A stretch of 64,000 nt of DNA from SIG672 sp045535095 (GTDB lineage: Bacteria; Bacillota; Clostridia; Oscillospirales; CAG-272): assembly GCA_045535095.1 (NCBI GenBank), contig JAZSKY010000054.1, forward strand, positions 1 to 64,000, read 5' to 3'. The number at the start of each line of letters is the position of its first letter. Within the stretch, counting starts at the first letter, position 1. This document shows positions 57,923 through 64,000 of the stretch, piece by piece. A program made the position numbers and the translations under genes. The notes under the pieces were generated by a model that worked only from the letters and a program-made list of their open reading frames with translations, made no database searches and was not told where the DNA came from.

Positions 57923-58276
57923 TTATTTTGCCTTGCTCTTAAATAAAAGAGCAGAGACGAGCGCGGCAACGAGAGTCACGCTGATTCCGACCGCCGAGGC
58001 AGAGAGTCCGCCGCGAAAGGCTCCGAGCAGTCCCTCACTGTCAATTGCCTTGATGACACCGCTCGCAAGCACGTTTCCAAATCCCATAAGAGGCACGGAC
58101 GCGCCGCAAAGCGCAAAATCGACGAGACGCTTATATATCCCGAGCGCGCCGAGCACGGTTCCCGAAACGACGTATATAACGAGGATGCGCGCAGGAGTCA
58201 TCTTCGTTTTGTCTATCAGTATCTGCGCAGGCACACAGAGTGCGCCTCCGACAAGAAAAGCCCATAAAAACTGCAT
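57923..58276 (-). CDS. spoVAE: Stage V sporulation protein AE (SpoVAEb type)
   Basis: The 117-residue membrane protein begins MQFLWAFLVGGALCVPAQIL and continues IDKTKMTPARILVIYVVSG. GFGNVLASGVIKAIDSEG and GLLGAFRGGLSASAVGIS are also SpoVAE hallmarks. It is part of the channel that moves dipicolinic acid in sporulation and germination. The ATG at 58276 begins one base after the spoVAD stop, so they are coupled. Confidence 0.92.
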   Translation of the reverse strand: MQFLWAFLVGGALCVPAQILIDKTKMTPARILVIYVVSGTVLGALGIYKRLVDFALCGASVPLMGFGNVLASGVIKAIDSEGLLGAFRGGLSASAVGISVTLVAALVSALLFKSKAK

Positions 58277-58277
58277 T

Positions 58278-59282
58278 TTAATTACCCTTTCCTTTTGTAT
58301 TTGCCGAAAAATGCACGAGATGTGCGACCGCAGGAATGCTCTCACCCTGCTGAATACTCGTCGGACTCATAAGCGCGCCCGTACCGATAAAAAGCACCTC
58401 GCGAAGGGCTCCCGCCTCGATCTCGGGCAGTATTTTCGCCGCAAGCACGAGCGCACTGCATCCGCAACCCGATCCGCCCGCGTGCATATCTTGATTTTCT
58501 CTGTCGAAAACGATAAGTCCGCAGTCGCTGTAATTCTCGCCCAGCCTTTTGCCCCTTTTTGCCATAAGATCTCTGACTATCGAATACCCCTCGTATCCGA
58601 GGTCGCCCGTAACTATAAGATCGTAGTCGGACGGAGCGCTTACGCTTTCCTCAAAATAGCGGCAGAGGGTATCAATAGCAGCAGGCGCCATCGCCGCGCC
58701 CATATTGTTTATATCCTTTATTCCGCCGTCACGCACCTTACCGATCATTATATCGGAGACGGACGCCTTTCCTCCCTTGTCTGCGATTATAAAAGCGCCC
58801 GACGCGGTGACGGTATGCTGTGAGGTGGGCGTTCTCTGTCCGCCGTACTCGAGAGGAAAGCGGAACTGCCTCTCCGCCGAGCAAAAATGAGAGGAGGTCA
58901 CAGCGCCCGTGCATTGCGCATACCCCGATGCCACCGTCATTGATGCGAGTGCTATCGACTCCGCACAGGTCGAGCATGCTCCGTAAAGACCGACGAAGGG
59001 GACGTCGAAGCCCGAGAGTCCGTAGCTTGACGAGGTACACTGATTCATAAGGTCGCCCGCAAAGACGGCGGACGGTCTTACTGTCGGCGAAAGCTTTGAG
59101 AGAGCACCCGAAAAGGCGAGTCTTTGCATCTCGCTTTCCGCCTTTTCCCACGTATCCTTCAAAAATCTTCCGTCGTCCGAATATTCCTCTATGAGATGAC
59201 CTATCGGTCCTTCCTTTTCTTTTTTGCCCGATACGGCGTAGTAGGAGACCACCGACGGACGCTTGTCAAATTTTATATACAT
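58278..59282 (-). CDS. spoVAD: Stage V sporulation protein AD
   Basis: The 334-residue protein has the thiolase-like fold that binds dipicolinic acid. It shows VRPSAVFAGDLMNQCTSSSY, GLYGACSTCAESIALASM and VTGDLGYEGYSIVRDLM. It sits on the inner spore membrane with the SpoVA channel. spoVAC, which precedes it in most genomes, is not present immediately upstream; the gap to the next gene holds only a terminator. Confidence 0.95.
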   Translation of the reverse strand: MYIKFDKRPSVVSYYAVSGKKEKEGPIGHLIEEYSDDGRFLKDTWEKAESEMQRLAFSGALSKLSPTVRPSAVFAGDLMNQCTSSSYGLSGFDVPFVGLYGACSTCAESIALASMTVASGYAQCTGAVTSSHFCSAERQFRFPLEYGGQRTPTSQHTVTASGAFIIADKGGKASVSDIMIGKVRDGGIKDINNMGAAMAPAAIDTLCRYFEESVSAPSDYDLIVTGDLGYEGYSIVRDLMAKRGKRLGENYSDCGLIVFDRENQDMHAGGSGCGCSALVLAAKILPEIEAGALREVLFIGTGALMSPTSIQQGESIPAVAHLVHFSANTKGKGN

Positions 59283-59332
59283 TTTTCTTCCTCTGTTTTT
59301 GTTTTATTGTTTGCAAGAAACAGGGATTTATG

Positions 59333-59364
59333 CAAAAAGAAAACCGCCGTAAATTATGGCGGTT
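59333..59364 (-). terminator. Terminator of the small membrane protein gene
   Basis: AACCGCC and GGCGGTT form a 7-bp stem; the minus-strand side is followed by TTCTTTTT. It lies between the gene at 59376 and spoVAD. Confidence 0.7.
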
Positions 59365-59375
59365 TTTATTTTATG

Positions 59376-59858
59376 TTATTTTAAGTAATATTCATTTTCG
59401 CCTATTATCAGACGATTTCCCGACAAGCGCCAATCTCTTTTCCACTTGTAAACTTTTCCGTCGAAACAAAGCGTCTTATCCTCGCTAAGCGACCAAGCTT
59501 CATTGCTTTTATCTGTCATGCGCTGATTGTGCGGGTTGTAATAATTGCATATGCGAACCGTACCTACAGACACGATTCCTGTTGAATAAAAATCCATACT
59601 CTCTATGTACTCGGTAAAATCACTTAAGGAGAACGAATTACCCAAAGGAGCATAGTCTTCTTTTTCGGGCGGAATAGAATCTTCAGTTATATACCAAACA
59701 TCAGAAGAGAGCTTTTTCACAATATAGTGTGCAGAATTGAAATACACAGTTAATGAAACTGCAAGAACAATGACTACAGCCGCCAAAGCAATATAAAACC
59801 ATTTGTTGCGGAATATTTTATATTTTTTGTTCTCAACATTATTCGTTACATCAATCAT
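59376..59858 (-). CDS. Unknown single-pass membrane protein
   Basis: From the ATG at 59858 (AAGGAAAA upstream) the product has 160 residues: a short cytoplasmic start, one membrane helix (about 21-42), and an extracytoplasmic domain rich in Trp, Tyr and Asp (CNYYNPHNQRMTDKSNEAWS, then FDGKVYKWKRDWRLSGNRLI). No family was recognised. Composition is AT-richer than spoVAD. It lies between a terminator and the repeat-flanked DUF559 gene, so it may be an accessory gene. Confidence 0.6.
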   Translation of the reverse strand: MIDVTNNVENKKYKIFRNKWFYIALAAVVIVLAVSLTVYFNSAHYIVKKLSSDVWYITEDSIPPEKEDYAPLGNSFSLSDFTEYIESMDFYSTGIVSVGTVRICNYYNPHNQRMTDKSNEAWSLSEDKTLCFDGKVYKWKRDWRLSGNRLIIGENEYYLK

Positions 59859-59887
59859 TTTCGTTTTCCTTTCGTTGTGTTTCAATA

Positions 59888-59940
59888 ACTCCTTCCGTCT
59901 CGCCCCGCGAGCCACCTCCCTCTAGAGGGAGGCCTTTACA
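59888..59940. repeat. Right half of a palindromic element, at the 3' end of the DUF559 gene
   Basis: ACTCCTTCCGTC followed by CCACCTCCCTCTAGAGGGAGG (59912-59932) matches, with a few differences, the right end of the element at 60321-60414 (CTCCTTCCGTC...CCACCTCCCTCAAGAGGGAGG). The DUF559 stop codon lies at the centre of this palindrome. Confidence 0.7.
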
Positions 59941-60278
59941 ACGGCATCTATATATTTGCATACTCCTATAAAATTATCGTTTATTTGTCTGTTCGTAAAA
60001 CGTATTACTTTTAATCCGTACTCTTTCAAAACCTCTGTACGAAATTCGTCTTTATTTTTTCCTTCCGCCGTGTAGTGCTGTGATCCGTCTATTTCTATAA
60101 TCAGTCTTGCTCTATAACAGTAAAAATCAGCTATAAAGTTATCTATTGCCTTTTGACGTTGAAACCTAATTTCATATTTTGATAAAAAATCGTACCACAA
60201 GTGATTTTCTTCCGGCGTAGCGTTTTTGCGTAAATTTTTCGCAAGTGATATGTTTTTGCCGTTATATTTGAGTGGCAT
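59922..60278 (-). CDS. DUF559 endonuclease-like protein
   Basis: The 118-residue protein belongs to the DUF559 group of Vsr/PD-(D/E)xK-like nucleases. It shows ISLAKNLRKNATPEENHLWY, the RFQRQKAIDNFIADFYC segment (Asp of the active site) and ARLIIEIDGSQHY (Glu-x-Asp), then LKEYGLKVIRFTN. The conserved acidic residues are intact. The last codons (V-K-A-S-L-stop) are made by the repeat at 59912-59932. A full repeat unit lies upstream at 60321-60414. This sandwich suggests a link between the enzyme and the repeat (inference). Confidence 0.88.
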   Translation of the reverse strand: MPLKYNGKNISLAKNLRKNATPEENHLWYDFLSKYEIRFQRQKAIDNFIADFYCYRARLIIEIDGSQHYTAEGKNKDEFRTEVLKEYGLKVIRFTNRQINDNFIGVCKYIDAVVKASL

Positions 60279-60320
60279 CGCTTCTCCTTATCTCTATTTT
60301 GTAAATTTCATTTTGCAAGC

Positions 60321-60414
60321 AGGCTCCCTCTTGAGGGAGCTGTCGCCGAAGGCGACTGAGGGAGTGACTCCTTCCGTCACGACTCCGTTGTGCCACCTCC
60401 CTCAAGAGGGAGGC
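60321..60414. repeat. 94-bp MITE-like palindromic element upstream of the DUF559 gene
   Basis: The terminal inverted repeats are GGCTCCCTCTTGAGGGAG (60322-60339) and CTCCCTCAAGAGGGAGGC (60396-60413). Each is itself palindromic. Inside are GTCGCCGAAGGCGAC and a TGAC...GTCA hairpin. The right end touches the stop of the histidine phosphatase gene. It could act as a terminator for neither or both neighbours, but its copies elsewhere in the window point to mobility. Confidence 0.7.
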
Positions 60415-60419
60415 TTTAA

Positions 60420-61061
60420 TCACACCTTCGCGGGAAATCTCGTTACAAGATCGCCGAGATGCTCGTCGTATCCGGCCATTATCTCGGTGAATTTTCCGTC
60501 CGCATATTCAAACTCGGACACCGATGCGTTAGTTACCCATCTGATATTTTTCATCTCAGAAAGAGGCTTTTCTGCGCAGTGGCAACGAAGGGCGCGGATC
60601 GGGGTTGCGTGAGTTGCGATGGCAACCGTTTTTCCATCGTTTTCCGCGGCTATTTTTTCAAGCGCGGACACAAATCGTCTCTGGAGCGAGGCTACCGACT
60701 CTCCGCCGTCACAAACCGCCTCTCCGATATTGCAGAGCCAGACGTTTTTGTACTCGTCGAAGGTCTCGTAAAGCTCTTCGAAGCGGCGTCCCTCCCAGAG
60801 TCCTGCACTTATCTCGCGCAGATCTTTGTCGCATATCGGATCAAGTCCGATTATATCTCCTATCGCAAGTCCTACGGCAAGCGCTCTTTTCAGGTCGCTT
60901 GAATAAACCTTATCTATTTTATAATTTTCGCACAGATACTCGGCAGTCTTTTTTGCCTGCAAAAGTCCCAGCTCCGAGGGTGGCGAGTCAAAATGACCTG
61001 CAAAGACCTCCTCGACGTTTGCCATACTCTGTCCGTGTCTTATTATAAGAAATCTCGTCAT
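60420..61061 (-). CDS. Histidine phosphatase family protein
   Basis: The 213-residue product is a phosphoglycerate-mutase-like enzyme: the phospho-His motif FLIIRHGQSMAN, the second Arg/Glu pair in SSDLKRALAVG and LREISAGLWEGRRFEEL, and the C-terminal IATHATPIRA. Homologues include cobalamin and broad-range phosphatases. The ATG at 61061 is chosen as it lies right before the RHG motif with AAAGGAT upstream. It follows the PHP gene by 16 bp. Confidence 0.93.
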   Translation of the reverse strand: MTRFLIIRHGQSMANVEEVFAGHFDSPPSELGLLQAKKTAEYLCENYKIDKVYSSDLKRALAVGLAIGDIIGLDPICDKDLREISAGLWEGRRFEELYETFDEYKNVWLCNIGEAVCDGGESVASLQRRFVSALEKIAAENDGKTVAIATHATPIRALRCHCAEKPLSEMKNIRWVTNASVSEFEYADGKFTEIMAGYDEHLGDLVTRFPAKV

Positions 61062-61077
61062 TTTTATCCTTTCCATC

Positions 61078-61950
61078 TTACAGAGCGTATTTGCGGCAGA
61101 CTCTGTTTTCATAATAGCAGGCGTACTCAAATCCCATTTCGCGGAGCATCTCGCTTATTTCAGAGAAGCTGTGTCCCACCTTGGTAGGGTGATGCGCGTC
61201 GCTGGCGACAGTAATTAGCTCTCCGCCCATTTCGCGGTATTTTCTGATTATCCACTCGTCGGGATAGAGTATTCCGAGATCCTTTTTCGGAGAGGTATTT
61301 ACCTCCATTGCTATTTTGCGCTCAATGATCTTTTCAAAGACCTTTTCGATCTTGCCTTCGTACGGATGAAGATCAACGTTCAGTCCCTTTTTTCTTAAAA
61401 TATAGGCTTTAACACAGCCAAGATGCGCCATAATGTCCATATCCTGCTCACTGACGCAGCGAAGGAGATCGTCAAAATAGCGGTCAAAAAAGTCTGCTAT
61501 CTCCTTTTCGGAGACCTTTGCCCAGTCTATCATCGAAAACGCTCTGTCAAAGCCGGTCTTACCCTCGGTAAGCGGACTTTCAACTGCGTGCACGGAGCCG
61601 ATTATAACGTCATAGTCAAGCGACGAGATCAGCTTCTTCACCTTTTCGGGAAACCAGAATCCCTCACCTATCTCGATTCCGCGAAGAATCCTGATCTTAT
61701 CTCCGAAAGCTTCTTGCGTTTCGGCGATTTCTCTGTGAGACTCGGCAATATTTGTGTAAATGTCGAGATTTTCGTCGTCACGGCACAAAAAAGTGTCGCA
61801 GTGATCGGTAACAGCCATGATCTTCACCCCTGCTGCTACACCCGCCTCGCACATCTCGGCAATCGGAAATCTCGCATCGTGCGAATTTCTCGAGTGAGTA
61901 TGCATATCGACAAATCCGTCTATCTTTTCAAGTTGATTAAGTTCGCCCAT
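61078..61950 (-). CDS. PHP-domain phosphatase, histidinol-phosphatase-like
   Basis: The 290-residue PHP-superfamily protein has metal motifs DMHTHSRNS, AVTDHCD, LRGIEIGEG, IGSVHAVE, AHLGC and VASDAHHPTKVG. These match HisJ-type histidinol-phosphatases (HisK family). No his genes are nearby, so it could instead act on other phosphates. It is the first gene of a two-gene unit with the histidine phosphatase and has a consensus promoter. Confidence 0.9.
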   Translation of the reverse strand: MGELNQLEKIDGFVDMHTHSRNSHDARFPIAEMCEAGVAAGVKIMAVTDHCDTFLCRDDENLDIYTNIAESHREIAETQEAFGDKIRILRGIEIGEGFWFPEKVKKLISSLDYDVIIGSVHAVESPLTEGKTGFDRAFSMIDWAKVSEKEIADFFDRYFDDLLRCVSEQDMDIMAHLGCVKAYILRKKGLNVDLHPYEGKIEKVFEKIIERKIAMEVNTSPKKDLGILYPDEWIIRKYREMGGELITVASDAHHPTKVGHSFSEISEMLREMGFEYACYYENRVCRKYAL

Positions 61951-61981
61951 AAAGCCACCGCCGTTTCGTTAAACTGCCCTA

Positions 61982-62010
61982 ATTATACAACTTATATTTT
62001 CTTTTGTCAA
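61982..62010 (-). promoter_or_regulatory. Sigma-A promoter for the PHP gene
   Basis: Minus-strand TTGACA (62010-62005), a 17-bp spacer, TATAAT (61987-61982), both consensus, about 30 nt before the start at 61950. Confidence 0.82.
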
Positions 62011-62034
62011 CACGAAATATTTACTTTATACCAC

Positions 62035-62063
62035 TTTACAAGTATATATTTTTAGTGTATAAT
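62035..62063 (+). promoter_or_regulatory. Sigma-A promoter for the metallophosphoesterase gene
   Basis: TTTACA (62035-62040), a 17-bp spacer, TATAAT (62058-62063), divergent from the PHP promoter. Confidence 0.72.
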
Positions 62064-62104
62064 TAAGGGGATAAGTTTTGAAATTTCAGAAAGGAAGGGA
62101 TTTT

Positions 62105-62821
62105 ATGAGCATTGATATTTCACTGTACTCTATCTGTGCAGACGTAGAAAAAGACCTGACCTTTCTGTTTTTTTCAGACCTTCACGGCTGTAAAAACGAG
62201 GGGCTGTACGAGGTCATCCGAGACCTACCGCACGACGCCGTTCTCGTTGGCGGCGATTTCGTACACGACGAAAAGAACTACAAGCGAGGAATCGAGTTTT
62301 TAAAGACGGTCTCCGAAAAGGAAAACTGCATAGTCTGTCTCGGAAATCACGACAGCTGTTATCCGGGTGACGTAAGAAAAGCGGTCACAGACTGCGGTGC
62401 CACCCTTCTTGACAACTCGTATATAGAACTTGGCGGAATAAAGATCGCTTCTCTTACCTCGGGAGAGTTTTATATGCCCGAAAGAAAACCTAAAACCGCT
62501 TGGCTTTCCGATTTTTCGTCTCTTGACGGCTTTAAAATGCTTCTCTGCCACAGGCCTGAATACTTTAGGAAATATATCAGAAGCTTTGACATTGACCTGA
62601 CCGTTTCGGGACACGCCCACGGCGGTCAGTGGCGAATATTCAAACGAGGCGTTTACGCGCCCGGTCAGGGAATATTCCCGAAATACACCGCAGGGCTTTA
62701 TGAAAACCGCCTTATCGTCGGCAGAGGGCTCGGAAACCCCCACCTTATTCCGAGAATAAACAACCGCCCCGAAATACTCGTTATCAGTATAACTGCTAAA
62801 AAAACGGAGGAAAACAAATGA
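62105..62821 (+). CDS. Metallophosphoesterase
   Basis: The 238-residue calcineurin-like phosphoesterase has FFSDLHG (D-x-H), VGGDFVHDEKN (GGD), LGNHDSC (GNHD), LLCHRPEY and SGHAHGGQW (GHxH), the full five-motif metal site. It resembles the YkuE group that hydrolyses lipid or nucleotide phosphoesters but has no signal peptide. The ATG at 62105 is supported by AAGGAAGG upstream. The stop overlaps the next start (ATGA). Confidence 0.94.
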   Translation: MSIDISLYSICADVEKDLTFLFFSDLHGCKNEGLYEVIRDLPHDAVLVGGDFVHDEKNYKRGIEFLKTVSEKENCIVCLGNHDSCYPGDVRKAVTDCGATLLDNSYIELGGIKIASLTSGEFYMPERKPKTAWLSDFSSLDGFKMLLCHRPEYFRKYIRSFDIDLTVSGHAHGGQWRIFKRGVYAPGQGIFPKYTAGLYENRLIVGRGLGNPHLIPRINNRPEILVISITAKKTEENK

Positions 62822-64000
62822 AAAGAATAATTGCCTTCCTTATCGTTGTTACTATGATACTCACTATGCTCGTCGGATGCAAGAAGGACGAGTCGGACGG
62901 CTCCTCTACCGCAGGAGACACCGATATCTCGTTCAAAATACCCGACGGACTCAGCGGCACCGACATAATAAAGCTTCTTCTCGCATCGCGCCGCCTTGAC
63001 TCCCAACTTCTCAAAAACGAGGGAGACCTTTTCGAGAGCGGCTCGGCAGTAATGCAGACTCTTGCCGAAAGAGCGTCAGCAAATCTTCCCGCCTCGTATC
63101 TTGCAGAGACGTCCGAAGCACCTCGCGGCGGAAAGCTCACCCTTGACGGCGACCTCTTTTCGTGGAGCGATTTCCCCGAAAACTGCAATTCCTACGATTA
63201 TTTTGAAAATATCACGCAAAATATAATATCCTGCGCTATGCAGGGCGCAACTCTAATAGACGACACCAAAAGACTTGTCCGCGTACTTGACAAGTGGGTG
63301 TCTGTTGGCGCGTCTCAGTATTATCTCGGCGTAAGCGAGGATTCGGAGATAATCTTCTCACGCGAGGAAGATCTTATCCGCATCTGCCGAAGATACAAAA
63401 ATGATAGCGGCGAAAACGTTTACGAAATGTATTTCTCGGGCGACGGATTTGAGTCGAGAATGCTTTACGTCCCGGGTATGCGCTACGAATGGTCTGAAAA
63501 AATAAGCGAAAGCGAAGGCACGTATTTCGTTGCGGACAACTCAAAGGGATACTGGGAGACCCTCGTTATCGGCGAGACTCCCGACCACTACAACGTATCC
63601 TGCTTCGTTATGAAAAACGATATATGCTACGATGCCGCGTACGATGCCTCGACAGGAGAAATATCAATTCTCCGAATTATCAGCAGCGACAGAGCGACAG
63701 ATATCCTCTCGGTCACAGATTTTTCAGACTCCTCTCTTATCACCTTAAATCTCGGCGCGTTTGACGGAATCGGCAGTGTCGAGATCGTTGCAGGAGAGGG
63801 CAAGACCGCCCCCACGTTCGGTGAAAGCACAGACGAAACGACCGTAATATACAGTAGCGAGGGCGAGATATACGCCACAACCACGGGAGTTGACAGCGCA
63901 ACACTGAATCTTGTAAACGGCGGCAAAATAGAGTACGGCGTACAGTACGCAGGAAGCTCTGTTATGGCAGGAAGAGTCCTTGTATCGTACGGAAGTGAGG
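62818..64000 (+). CDS. Lipoprotein of unknown function, cut off by the window end
   Basis: An open frame of at least 394 codons starts at 62818 (GGAGG 8 nt upstream) and runs past the end of the window without a stop. The signal peptide ends LVGC (lipid-modified Cys21) and is followed by a Lys/Asp/Ser spacer. The rest has a beta-rich look with repeated motifs such as YYLGVSEDSEIIFSREED and GEIYATTTGVDSA. No known family was recognised. Its ATG overlaps the phosphoesterase stop by 4 bp, so the two are coupled. Confidence 0.8.
   Translation, partial: MKRIIAFLIVVTMILTMLVGCKKDESDGSSTAGDTDISFKIPDGLSGTDIIKLLLASRRLDSQLLKNEGDLFESGSAVMQTLAERASANLPASYLAETSEAPRGGKLTLDGDLFSWSDFPENCNSYDYFENITQNIISCAMQGATLIDDTKRLVRVLDKWVSVGASQYYLGVSEDSEIIFSREEDLIRICRRYKNDSGENVYEMYFSGDGFESRMLYVPGMRYEWSEKISESEGTYFVADNSKGYWETLVIGETPDHYNVSCFVMKNDICYDAAYDASTGEISILRIISSDRATDILSVTDFSDSSLITLNLGAFDGIGSVEIVAGEGKTAPTFGESTDETTVIYSSEGEIYATTTGVDSATLNLVNGGKIEYGVQYAGSSVMAGRVLVSYGSE

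Noticed and set aside
1..64000. CRISPR array
   Set aside because: No regularly spaced 25-40 bp direct repeats with unique spacers were seen; the only regular array is the in-frame 30-bp repeat in prkC.

Overview
The window is a chromosomal segment of an endospore-forming, Gram-positive bacterium of class Clostridia, probably an uncultured Oscillospirales- or Christensenellales-like gut lineage. The evidence is SpoVAD/SpoVAE, RemA (DUF370), RicT/PSP1, a PASTA kinase PrkC with its phosphatase, zinc-type S14 and S4, sigma-A promoters with 17-18 bp spacers, and short AGGAGG-led intergenic gaps. Base composition is near-balanced except for the more AT-rich first 2.5 kb. No rRNA, tRNA or CRISPR array was found; the only stable RNA gene is tmRNA.

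Layout. (1) 1-2.8 kb: three rightward genes of AT-rich composition (alpha/beta-hydrolase lipoprotein, HExxH metallopeptidase lipoprotein, zinc-ribbon membrane protein) abut a duplicated 3' end of ssrA, so they probably belong to an island integrated at the tmRNA gene. (2) 2.8-11.3 kb: ssrA-smpB, rsmI-trmN6-like, a 2[4Fe-4S] ferredoxin, ricT-holB-HAD phosphatase, a DUF3298-like membrane protein with a DUF951 protein, an oxidoreductase and a Cys-rich small membrane protein. (3) 11.5-18.8 kb: rlmN-prpC-prkC followed directly by lepA-hemW, which joins Ser/Thr signalling to translation genes. (4) 18.8-28.9 kb: accessory genes including a WG-repeat lipoprotein, nitroreductase, murI, two tandem paralogous GH43 lipoproteins behind an AraC regulator, a NagA-like gene with a foreign N-terminus, and a DUF421 protein. 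(5) 28.97-44.6 kb: the complete S10-spc-alpha ribosomal superoperon (31 genes, rpsJ to rplQ) read leftward from a strong promoter near 44.87 kb, with a leader of about 250 nt. (6) 45.2-48.8 kb: an AbrB-type regulator, a RibD_C reductase, a decayed surface-protein gene and a split ThrE-type exporter. (7) 49-56.6 kb: yicC-remA-rpoZ-priA-def-fmt-rsmB-yugP, lacking gmk and coaBC from the usual order. (8) 56.6-60.4 kb: a repeat-rich stretch with nested palindromic elements, a frameshifted DUF975 gene, spoVAD-spoVAE and a DUF559 endonuclease-like gene bounded by copies of one palindromic repeat. (9) 60.4-64 kb: a histidine phosphatase, a PHP phosphatase, a metallophosphoesterase and the start of a lipoprotein that runs off the window.

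The points most worth a second look are the duplicated ssrA 3' end with its displaced CCA and terminator, the DUF559 gene whose stop codon lies in the centre of a mobile-looking palindrome, the nested inverted-repeat element at 56.6-57.15 kb, the chimeric NagA gene, the hairpin cluster between rpsN and rpsH, and two broken genes. Most of the large antisense reading frames are shadows and are not listed.
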